NCBI GenBank assembly: GCA_020635395.1
Contig: JACJZV010000004.1
Span: 62,001-126,000, forward strand
Source: Flavobacteriales bacterium
GTDB taxonomy: Bacteria; Bacteroidota; Bacteroidia; NS11-12g; UBA9320
DNA length: 64,000 nt
Direction: 5' to 3'
Below the pieces are notes generated by a model. The model searched no databases, was not told where the DNA came from, and saw only the letters and a program-made list of their open reading frames with translations. The position numbers and the translations under genes were made by a program. This document shows, piece after piece, positions 50,710 to 58,190 of this stretch. Position 1 is the stretch's first letter. Each line of letters starts with the position of its first letter.

Positions 50710-53316
50710 CTAATACTTCACGAAACGTTGAACTTCTCTGTGGTGAAAATTCCCCAATTTAAACGTTGCCACAACAAAGTATTCGCCCGACAACAAATGA
50801 CTTACATCAACTTTTTGAGTCGAATCATTTCTATCATTGCTTTCTGCAAAAACAACTTTTCCGGTTATATCAACAATTTTCAACTCCACATTTTTCCTTC
50901 GCAAATCGGCAAATTCAATATACAAAACCTCTTTTACCGGATTGGGGTAAAGTTGAATAACGGAGGTCACATTTTCTATTGTTGTAACTCCATCCTTTTT
51001 AGGAGTATAGGGCAACAAGCCCACTTCCCATAGACCTCGGCCAAAAGTGGCCGCCACCAAAGTTTTGTTGGTTGTATCTACTTCCAACTCCGAAACAATA
51101 ACTGGAGGCAGACCGTTATTGTAAGGTTGCCAGACATTGGTATCTTTCAGCAGATAGAACACACCCATATCGGTACCCACATAAATATTTCCGCTGCCAT
51201 CGGGCTGCAAGGTCACGCAGTTTACCGATGTATTCGGCAAATTGTAGGTAATGTTCTGCCAATTTTGTCCTGCATCTTTGCTAAAAAACACCTTGTTGGC
51301 CGAATCGAATCCTGCAAAGGTTATCCAAACTTGGTTACCTGTATCTTGATTCATTTCCAAATAACTTGGATACAGGTTATCAGGCAGTCCCGAGCCAATA
51401 TTGTCCCATTTTTGGCCAGAATTGGGCGATGTATAAATACTGTTTTTTATGCCCTGACTGGCATAGCCACGTTTTGCAAAATACATTCGGTTTGCATTGC
51501 TTTTTTCGATGGCCAATGCAGTGCCTGGTGCCGGAACACCACTACTGGTAGTTATTCCGGTATAGTTTTTATCTAAAAATGTAAAATAGGTATCGTAGAG
51601 ATTGCCATATAAAACAAACATTTTCCCATCTGCTTCTACAAAAGGTGTAGTCCACTCACCAATCTCATTCTGTGGTGGGCCAATTCTTCCTTCGTAAAAC
51701 ATATCCGAACCTATTACAGAAAAAACCTCAATGTTTCCGTTTTGTGATGATGAATATCGGTAGCCGGCATCATCCATAAAAAGGCACTCCATACCGTCTC
51801 CGCCACTCACATTTACAAACTCTTTTCCATCGCCAAAAACAGTGGAATTATCCTGAGCTCCGGCCATTATTTCGTTGGGTTTTAACTGATTTACACTCAA
51901 CCGATAAAAAGAGGTAATATTGAGGCCTTTGGTATAATTGACCCACTCGGTTTGTGCCTCAAAGTTGGTAGTCATATCGGCCACATTATCATCTTCAATA
52001 GAAAAACTGCGAGAAATGCCTCCATCGTGACAAGCAAAAACAGAAGTACCCGTTGGATGCTGAACAATTTCATGTATATCGGCGTGCATACTGGTGTGAT
52101 AATAGTTTAGCAACCACCACGTTACGGGTATGAACGAGCTGCCACCATCTTTGGTTTGCCACATATTTATGCCGCCAATAAATACTCGGTTTTTGTCGGA
52201 TTTATCAACACAAATTGCCAAATCGTATCTACCCTGTCCTCCTTTTTCGTCATCCAACGAATTGTTTAGAATATTGTATTGGTAGGTATTATCTTTGCGT
52301 AATGACCATGAGTTTCCGGCATTGGTGGAGCGATAAAATCCATAAAAACCGCCGTCATTGTCGCAGGCAATGGCGTAGATGTAGTTGCTATCGCTTGGGG
52401 CTATGGCCAGCTCAATTCGTTGAACAATTCCCACTTTTGGTATATTCGAAGAAAGTTCGACCCACGTTTCGCCAAAATCATACGATTTTAAAATATTTGC
52501 CTCGCCATATTGGTAGGTGTGCACATATCCGGTGGTAGCATAAAGCACATCGGGGTTTTGACTGTTCATTTCCAAATCCCAGAACAATTTATTGTGGGTT
52601 TTAGTCCAGCTTTGTCCACCGTCATGGCTAAGAAATGCCCCTGTTTGCCCAACGGCAATAACGGTATCTGTGTGCAAAGGATGGATAAAAACTTTGGCCA
52701 TTAACGAACCTTCAAAATCCGTTTGAGCAAACGAAAGTCCTGTTGCACTCCAGCTATTCCCACCATCAGTGGTTTTATAAATACCCAGTCCGTAGTGGCT
52801 ATTTCTTTTGTTTTCGTTGGCTTGCAGGTTGTGACCCAAATAGGCAAAATCGCCCAAAGCCACGTACATTTCGTCGGGATTTTTGGGGTTTATTGTTAAA
52901 TATGAAATCCGCAAAATGGGCAGATTACCGGAAATAGAAATCCAACTTTGGCCGGCATTAGTGGTTTTCCAAAGCCCGCCTTGTGCCACACAAATAAACC
53001 ATGTATTGGTATCGGTTGGGTGGAATTGCATGGAGTTTATGCGGCCAATTCCGGCCAAATCATCGTTGCCAAACGGCCCACGAGGAGTCCAAGTGGCTTC
53101 TGCTTTTGCATGATTTTTTGGTTGCATGCTCTGCATTTGTTTGTGTGCCGAAAAATAATTTTTGGCAAAATTGTCGTCATCTGAAGTTTGGCGTTGGTCA
53201 ATAAAGTATTGGTTTCGGGCTTCCCAAGCAGGTTGACCTTCGTTTTCAGGAACTATGTGCTGACCAGAAACACAAACAAAAGTAAAAACAGAAAAAAGTA
53301 GAAGTTGGATTCTCAT
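50710..53316 (-). CDS. Secreted beta-propeller (VPS10/BNR-like) protein with T9SS type A sorting domain
   Basis: An 868-residue secreted protein with a signal peptide (IQLLLFSVFTFVCVSGQ). It contains at least seven Asp-box/BNR-type repeats: WKTTNAGQSW, YKTTDGGNSW, FLSHDGGQSW, YRSTNAGNSW, WQTKDGGSSF, YTSPNSGQKW and FFSKDAGQNW. This fits a propeller of the sortilin/'glycosyl hydrolase' kind in which true glycosidase activity is often unproven. The C-terminal domain (IQLYPNPVKEVLYIEF, then LKIVDITGKVVF and SGEYFVVATF, about residues 790-868) is the T9SS type A signal. No catalytic residues can be assigned from the sequence. Confidence 0.87.
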   Translation of the reverse strand: MRIQLLLFSVFTFVCVSGQHIVPENEGQPAWEARNQYFIDQRQTSDDDNFAKNYFSAHKQMQSMQPKNHAKAEATWTPRGPFGNDDLAGIGRINSMQFHPTDTNTWFICVAQGGLWKTTNAGQSWISISGNLPILRISYLTINPKNPDEMYVALGDFAYLGHNLQANENKRNSHYGLGIYKTTDGGNSWSATGLSFAQTDFEGSLMAKVFIHPLHTDTVIAVGQTGAFLSHDGGQSWTKTHNKLFWDLEMNSQNPDVLYATTGYVHTYQYGEANILKSYDFGETWVELSSNIPKVGIVQRIELAIAPSDSNYIYAIACDNDGGFYGFYRSTNAGNSWSLRKDNTYQYNILNNSLDDEKGGQGRYDLAICVDKSDKNRVFIGGINMWQTKDGGSSFIPVTWWLLNYYHTSMHADIHEIVQHPTGTSVFACHDGGISRSFSIEDDNVADMTTNFEAQTEWVNYTKGLNITSFYRLSVNQLKPNEIMAGAQDNSTVFGDGKEFVNVSGGDGMECLFMDDAGYRYSSSQNGNIEVFSVIGSDMFYEGRIGPPQNEIGEWTTPFVEADGKMFVLYGNLYDTYFTFLDKNYTGITTSSGVPAPGTALAIEKSNANRMYFAKRGYASQGIKNSIYTSPNSGQKWDNIGSGLPDNLYPSYLEMNQDTGNQVWITFAGFDSANKVFFSKDAGQNWQNITYNLPNTSVNCVTLQPDGSGNIYVGTDMGVFYLLKDTNVWQPYNNGLPPVIVSELEVDTTNKTLVAATFGRGLWEVGLLPYTPKKDGVTTIENVTSVIQLYPNPVKEVLYIEFADLRRKNVELKIVDITGKVVFAESNDRNDSTQKVDVSHLLSGEYFVVATFKLGNFHHREVQRFVKY

Positions 53317-53355
53317 GTTATGCCAAATAAAACGGCAAGTTACAATTAATTCATT

Positions 53356-53383
53356 AGACCTGACAGGTTTTGAAAATCTGGCC
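53356..53383. repeat. Intergenic palindromic repeat, degenerate copy
   Basis: The first half (AGACCTGACAGGTTTT, 53356-53371) is 15/16 identical to the first half of the repeat at 53855. The second half is degraded (GAAAATCTGGCC). Same orientation as the other copy, 499 bp away; the two flank the lipoprotein gene. Confidence 0.6.
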
Positions 53384-53398
53384 GTACTTACCCATTAA

Positions 53399-53782
53399 TT
53401 ACTTAGGCAAAACCTCCCATTCCAATATATCAACATAGTGCATTGTAATGTTTGGTTGTACTCCGGGAATAGGGTCTGCCCAACCATCCATACAAGTTAT
53501 GGTTTCGGGATAAACTTTGAATTTTCCTTTATACCAATATTGTGTTCTTACACTCTCCTTTATACCTTCAGGTATTTCTTTTGGCATATACTGTTCCAAA
53601 AAAGTAGAAAAAGAATCCGTTGCAACAATCCATGGCCCACAATATCCTTTTGATTCAATTCCCCCTTCATGAAGATAAAATAGCTGAACCTCCACCTCAT
53701 AAGGTTCAATAACTGAATTATCATCCTTGCATGCTACTAACAATGTTAGTATTAAAAGACAAAGTTTCGCATTCCAGGACAT
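53399..53782 (-). CDS. Hypothetical lipoprotein
   Basis: A 127-residue lipoprotein with lipobox LLVAC (Cys at residue 18) followed by KDDNS, which suits surface export in Bacteroidota less well than periplasmic placement. The mature part reads as one small beta domain (YEVEVQLFYLHEGGIESKGY, VRTQYWYKGKFKVYPETITC, MHYVDILEWEVLPK) with two cysteines that may pair (in YCGPW and ITCMDG). No family recognised. It is a single minus-strand gene between two copies of the same palindromic repeat. Confidence 0.6.
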   Translation of the reverse strand: MSWNAKLCLLILTLLVACKDDNSVIEPYEVEVQLFYLHEGGIESKGYCGPWIVATDSFSTFLEQYMPKEIPEGIKESVRTQYWYKGKFKVYPETITCMDGWADPIPGVQPNITMHYVDILEWEVLPK

Positions 53783-53854
53783 AAGATTTCAAATTTAGAA
53801 ATAATATTAGTAACCAAATTCAGTATGTATAATTCAATCAATTAGGAATTAAAC

Positions 53855-53885
53855 AGACCTGGCAGGTTTTAAAAACCTGTCAGGT
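53855..53885. repeat. Intergenic palindromic repeat overlapping the end of the GNAT gene
   Basis: Arms ACCTGGCAGGTTT (53857-53869) and AAACCTGTCAGGT (53873-53885) form a 13-bp stem with one G-T pair. On the minus strand its far arm encodes the last residues (NLTGF) and stop codon of the acetyltransferase gene, so the repeat now supplies that gene's 3' end and perhaps its terminator. Confidence 0.7.
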
Positions 53886-54375
53886 TCAATTGCCAATACC
53901 CCACATCAATCCAATTATTAAATTTAAAACCCACGTTTTTAAAATGAGCTACTTGAATAAAACCCAAATTTTCGTGCAACGCTATGCTGGCTGGATTGGG
54001 AATGGAAATGCCACCAATGGCCACTTTAAAACCCTTTTCACTCAATTGTTTCAAAAGTTCCATATACAACATTTTTCCAATTCCTTTTCCAGCAAAATCC
54101 GGTTTTAAATATATGGTGGTTTCTACCGTAAACCGATATGCCGACTTTATTTTCCAATCGCTGGCATAAGCATAGCCAACCAGTTCGTCATGCACTAAAC
54201 AAGACAAAAAAACTTTGCTTTTTTGTGTCAGTTCTATTCTCTGTTTAATGATTTCTTCAGTAATCAACTCTTCGTCAAAAGTAGCTATGGAATGCAGAAC
54301 GAAGTGATTGTAAATATCGGCAATAGCCATTGCATCACCCAATTCGGCATTGCGAATTATTAGATTTTTAATCAT
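53869..54375 (-). CDS. GNAT N-acetyltransferase (phosphinothricin/methionine-sulfone acetyltransferase-like)
   Basis: A 168-residue acetyl-CoA-dependent N-acetyltransferase. Family features: IRNAELGDAMAIADIYNHFV at the start, ATFDEELIT near residues 31-39, YASDWKIKSAYRFTVETTIY for strand 4, the acetyl-CoA loop PDFAGKGIGKMLYMEL near 92-107 (Q/RxxGxG/A type), and ALHENLGFIQVAHFKNVGFK near 131-150, ending WIDVGYWQ. These match the PAT/MddA group that acetylates amino-acid analogues. It overlaps the M28 peptidase gene by 4 bp. The last five residues come from an intergenic repeat. Confidence 0.85.
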   Translation of the reverse strand: MIKNLIIRNAELGDAMAIADIYNHFVLHSIATFDEELITEEIIKQRIELTQKSKVFLSCLVHDELVGYAYASDWKIKSAYRFTVETTIYLKPDFAGKGIGKMLYMELLKQLSEKGFKVAIGGISIPNPASIALHENLGFIQVAHFKNVGFKFNNWIDVGYWQLNLTGF

Positions 54376-55778
54376 CGCAAATATTGGTCTAACAAATAAA
54401 CCATAGCCGTCATAGAGGCCGCACCAAGCTCCAATTCACGCTTGTTCACCACCTCAAAAACGTCGGCCTCGCTGTGATGAAAATCAAAATACCGCTGCGA
54501 GTCAGGCACAAGCCCCATGAGCAACGTTCGGTTATTTACCACGTTGACCGAATCCATTAGTGGAGAAATATCTACACCTGGATAGCCCGGCTCAAAAAAA
54601 TGCAAGCCATAAAGCTCCAACATCTCCCTAAAACTTCGAACCAGCTCCACCTGCGATGAATCTCCCTTAATTGAAAAACCTCTTGGGCTAAAACCTCCTC
54701 TATCGCTTTCAATGGCTGCCAAATGAAATTCGTTGTTCCTTTTGGCTTTTTGGGCGTAGCCTTTTCCGCCCATATTGCCGTTTTCTTCGTTCATAAACAA
54801 TACCACCCGAATGGTATTATTGGGTTTGTATCCAATGCTTTTTAAAATGCGAAGCACCTCCATGCTATGCACCACTCCTGCCCCATCGTCGTGGGCTCCT
54901 TGGCCAACATCCCAACTATCGAGATGACCTCCAACCGTTATAATTTTTCCCGGATTTTTTGTGCCTTTAATTTCACCGATAACATTGTACGAAGAAACAT
55001 TTTCGTTGACTCGTGCATTGATATTTATGGTCACTTTTGCAGTTCCATTTCCTTTAATATAGGCATGTAGCATATTGGCATCTCGGGTGCTGATAGCCGC
55101 AGCCGGAATCTTTTTCACCCCTTCTTTATAGCCCATGCTTCCAGTGTGCGGATGTGGGTCGTTTTCCAGCAATGTCATACTCCGCACCAACACGGCCACC
55201 GCCCCATATTTTGCGGCTTCTGCTGCCCCCGAATAACGTTGATCTACACATCCTCCATAGCTTTCAAACGTGTTGATATTGGCCGGATTCATGGGGCGAT
55301 TATAGAACACTATTTTACCGTTTATAGCATCAAAACCCAATTTTTCCACTTCCTCCAAACTACGCACTTCCACCACTTCGGCCTGCAATGGCCCATCACT
55401 CCCCACACTGCCTCCCAATGTTTTAATTTCAAAATCAATATCGTACTCTTCGCTAATGGCTGCCCATTCTTTATCGCCCCGCTCCCAAAAAGGTATTTCA
55501 ATTTGCTGTAGATAAACCCTGTCTATCGGCATTTTCCTCAACACACTCTCCCCCCACTCTACAGCCTGTTCTGCCTGTTGGGAGCCGCTAAGTCTGTGGC
55601 CAACCACCTTACACAAATATTCGAGGTTTTTATAACTCTCCCCCCTCACAAGTGATTCATCAAAAATTTGTCGAATAATCAACGAATCGCTTCTGTTTTC
55701 ATTTATTTCTGCCGTTTTAGTACCATGACTTTGTAGTAAAATGGCCAAAACAGAAAACAACATCACCCATTTTTTCAT
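54372..55778 (-). CDS. Secreted M28-family metallopeptidase (plasma glutamate carboxypeptidase-like)
   Basis: A 468-residue zinc exopeptidase. The signal peptide is MKKWVMLFSVLAILLQSHG. The first half includes a PA-type insert (GKIVFYNRPMNPANINTFES). The catalytic domain shows the zinc ligands: GGHLDSWDVGQGAHDDGAG near residues 278-296, NEENGNMGG near 330 with the catalytic Glu, ESDRGG near 357 and the last His in FDFHHSEADVFE near 434. It likely trims dipeptides or N-terminal residues in the periplasm. Overlaps the GNAT gene by 4 bp. Confidence 0.88.
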   Translation of the reverse strand: MKKWVMLFSVLAILLQSHGTKTAEINENRSDSLIIRQIFDESLVRGESYKNLEYLCKVVGHRLSGSQQAEQAVEWGESVLRKMPIDRVYLQQIEIPFWERGDKEWAAISEEYDIDFEIKTLGGSVGSDGPLQAEVVEVRSLEEVEKLGFDAINGKIVFYNRPMNPANINTFESYGGCVDQRYSGAAEAAKYGAVAVLVRSMTLLENDPHPHTGSMGYKEGVKKIPAAAISTRDANMLHAYIKGNGTAKVTININARVNENVSSYNVIGEIKGTKNPGKIITVGGHLDSWDVGQGAHDDGAGVVHSMEVLRILKSIGYKPNNTIRVVLFMNEENGNMGGKGYAQKAKRNNEFHLAAIESDRGGFSPRGFSIKGDSSQVELVRSFREMLELYGLHFFEPGYPGVDISPLMDSVNVVNNRTLLMGLVPDSQRYFDFHHSEADVFEVVNKRELELGAASMTAMVYLLDQYLR

Positions 55779-55914
55779 AAAAACTGTTTAACTAAAATAA
55801 ACTATTGAAGAGCAATAATACGTTAGAATAGCCAAAGGAAAATAAACAAGTTTTGAGGCACAACTTTTGCAATGTGTTTCAAGGTTTAGAAAAAATAAAT
55901 AATAATTTCGCAAC

Positions 55915-56355
55915 ATGACACGCACAACACCACTAAAATCAATTGTTTCCGTTCTAATTATTGCCTTGGCATTTGTGATGCTAAAATCAGACACCAAAGA
56001 AGTAGGGATCAATTTTTCACATCTCGGATTTGCTCAGGCCAAAGCTGAGGCACAAAAGCAAAACAAATTAATTTTTATAGATGCCTACACCACGTGGTGC
56101 GGCCCTTGTAAACAAATGGCTGCCACCGTTTTTAAAGAAAAAAGTGTGGGTGATGTGTACAACAAAAACTTTATCAACCTAAAAATGGATATGGAAACAT
56201 CAGAAGGATTGTTTGTGGGCAAAAAATATAACGTGACTGCCTACCCCACTTTTTTGTATTTAAAACCTGATGGAACATTGGTAGGTAAACAAATGGGAGC
56301 CACGAGTTCAGCCAATTTTATTCAGTACGCAAAAACAGCGGCAGCGAAAAAATAA
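55915..56355 (+). CDS. Envelope thioredoxin-family protein
   Basis: A 146-residue protein with an N-terminal hydrophobic anchor or signal (IVSVLIIALAFVMLKS) and one thioredoxin domain with the redox motif WCGPCKQM near residues 60-67, preceded by IFIDAYTT and followed by the cis-Pro loop YNVTAYPTFLYLKPDG near 104-119. The fold and GPC motif resemble thioredoxin-like/DsbD-C-terminal proteins used for reducing or folding envelope proteins. Partner unknown. Confidence 0.87.
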   Translation: MTRTTPLKSIVSVLIIALAFVMLKSDTKEVGINFSHLGFAQAKAEAQKQNKLIFIDAYTTWCGPCKQMAATVFKEKSVGDVYNKNFINLKMDMETSEGLFVGKKYNVTAYPTFLYLKPDGTLVGKQMGATSSANFIQYAKTAAAKK

Positions 56356-56367
56356 CTTTCGTTTAGG

Positions 56368-56799
56368 CTATTCCATTGCGGTGACTAATTCTTTAAATTT
56401 ATTCGGAACAACAGTAACTTTTCTGTTTGAATAATCAAAACAAACCATTCGGGTTTTGGCAAGTGCCAAAGGCTTTTGGGTAGTTGTGTTAGTCATTTCA
56501 TAAACAAAATCAAAACTGGAATTAGATAAATCATACACTCCAACTTTTATTTCAATTTCGTTACCCAGAAACCCTTCACTTTTGTATTCGATGGCCGCAT
56601 CCCCTTGTATCAGGCTGGTGCCAAAAAACTCAATTTCGCTGGCATGGTAATGCTTCAAAAATTGCACCCGAGCCTCTTGTGCAAAGCTCAACACCTTTTC
56701 ATTGGCCAAATGGTTGCCATAATTCAGGTCGGTAACTCTAATTTGAAGTTTGAATGAATACAGCCATTGGCTGGGAATTTCAATTTTTATGCGTGCCAT
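56368..56799 (-). CDS. Hotdog-fold acyl-CoA thioesterase
   Basis: A 143-residue single hotdog domain of the YbgC/4HBT kind. VTDLNYGNHLANEKVLSFAQEA near residues 22-44 has the D-x-x-x-x-x-N-x-x catalytic pattern (Asp then GNHL in place of GHVNN), followed by AIEYKSEGFLGNEIEIKVGV and LALAKTRMVCFDYSNRK. It follows the second thioesterase on the minus strand with a 1-bp overlap (ATGA). Substrate not known. Confidence 0.8.
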   Translation of the reverse strand: MARIKIEIPSQWLYSFKLQIRVTDLNYGNHLANEKVLSFAQEARVQFLKHYHASEIEFFGTSLIQGDAAIEYKSEGFLGNEIEIKVGVYDLSNSSFDFVYEMTNTTTQKPLALAKTRMVCFDYSNRKVTVVPNKFKELVTAME

Positions 56800-57194
56800 C
56801 AGTTAAAAACATTAAATAATTGAGACAAATCGTCGGTCACATTCACTGCCTTATTTTCTGAAGGATTGAATAAAACAAAGGTTATTTCTGCCTTTGTGGC
56901 CAAGCCTTGCTCATTTTCAATTTCCTGCAAAAAGGTCATCGTTTTTCGGCCAATATTGTGCAACGAAGTTTTGACAAGCACCGTTGTTTTGGGCAACACG
57001 GGCTTTTTAAAATCCACCTGAATGTTTACCACAAAAAATTGCAAACCCAGTTGGGCAATGCGTTTATCAACACCAAAGTCGGAGAGAGCTTGCCAGCGAG
57101 CCTCTTCAAAAAGTTCGAGGTATCGGGCATTGTTTACATGCCCATAGGCATCGCAATGGTAGCCCCGAATGTTGATGGTTGTTTGATGAGCCAC
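56799..57194 (-). CDS. YbgC/4HBT-type acyl-CoA thioesterase
   Basis: A 131-residue hotdog protein with the full signature HCDAYGHVNNARYLELFEEA near residues 13-32 (catalytic Asp, then GHVNN). The middle reads FFVVNIQVDFKKPVLPKTTV. The start is GTG, sharing its first base with the stop of the membrane-protein gene upstream (TAGTG). With the next gene it makes a tandem pair of small thioesterases, which may have different chain-length preferences. Confidence 0.87.
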   Translation of the reverse strand: MAHQTTINIRGYHCDAYGHVNNARYLELFEEARWQALSDFGVDKRIAQLGLQFFVVNIQVDFKKPVLPKTTVLVKTSLHNIGRKTMTFLQEIENEQGLATKAEITFVLFNPSENKAVNVTDDLSQLFNVFN

Positions 57195-58072
57195 TAAAAA
57201 TTATCGTCAATCAAGTGCTTTGTTTCGGAATCTTCATATTCCACTTCGGCATATCGGTAGAAGGTAGCAGAAAGAGCCGAAGTGCTTAAAGCAGCCATTA
57301 AGATTGCAACAAAAATGGATACTAAAACACCGAGTACACTACCAGCAGATCCCATCAAATTGGTTATAGAACCCATTAAAAGTAAAAAAAGAATGTAAAC
57401 AATAAAAAAAGCGATTAAGATTAACACAATTTTTATCGCTCTTACCCAATCAATATTTCTAAAACTGTAATTTATTGAATCCATAACACCCATATCACCA
57501 TGCACTATGGCAGGTATGCCTCCCAAAAATCGAGTTAAAAAAACAAAAAGTACAATAATGCCAAGGAACATAAGTATCGGGTGTACTGCAGCTAATGCTG
57601 TAGACAACAATATCCCAACAAGGTACATCACAAATATCATCAACAAAAAACCCATAGTCAATAAAACTTTTTTGTTAAAACTTTTGGCAAAAACATTTCC
57701 AATAGATGCTGAACCGTTTTCGAGTACCTCATGGCTAACCATCAATAAAAAGTTGTAAATCCACGAAGCAAATGCCCAAATAACGAGTAAAAATACAATC
57801 ACAATGAGAAAGCCACCATTTGCCATATTTTGAGCAATGTTATCATTCATTTCTGCACTTCGATCTAATATGTCCTGCAAATCTCCACCAGACGACATCT
57901 GCATATATTCAGAAAATCCAATTCCTATGAGTTTGGACATCATAAAAAACACCAGCCCGACCAGAATAATGGTATAGGCTAATACAAACAAGGACAAAGG
58001 CTTAAACAATCGTTTTGCATGTTGCCAAATGCCATTCCACAAGTCATTTTTAAAGAGTTCAATTGTGTTCAT
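57194..58072 (-). CDS. Integral membrane protein (DUF4013/YihY-like topology), function unknown
   Basis: A 292-residue membrane protein from the ATG at 58072 (an ATG 24 bp upstream in frame is less likely). It has about six hydrophobic segments, among them LSLFVLAYTIILVGLVFFMM, FLIVIVFLLVIWAFASWIYN, LLTMGFLLMIFVMYLVGILL, PILMFLGIIVLFVFLTRFLG, IVLILIAFFIVYILFLLLM and VLVSIFVAILMAALSTSALS. A motif near residue 211-220, SINYSFRNIDWVRA, sits on the cytoplasmic side. Its neighbours are thioesterases, but no functional link is evident. Confidence 0.65.
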   Translation of the reverse strand: MNTIELFKNDLWNGIWQHAKRLFKPLSLFVLAYTIILVGLVFFMMSKLIGIGFSEYMQMSSGGDLQDILDRSAEMNDNIAQNMANGGFLIVIVFLLVIWAFASWIYNFLLMVSHEVLENGSASIGNVFAKSFNKKVLLTMGFLLMIFVMYLVGILLSTALAAVHPILMFLGIIVLFVFLTRFLGGIPAIVHGDMGVMDSINYSFRNIDWVRAIKIVLILIAFFIVYILFLLLMGSITNLMGSAGSVLGVLVSIFVAILMAALSTSALSATFYRYAEVEYEDSETKHLIDDNF

Positions 58073-58190
58073 ATTTCTAATTTTTGATTGGCTCAAATAT
58101 ATGGTTTATGAAATAATGCCAACATTATTCGGTTAAAATCCACAAACATTTGATTCCAAAAACATTTTTTATAGGTTCGAGGCCAGTAAA

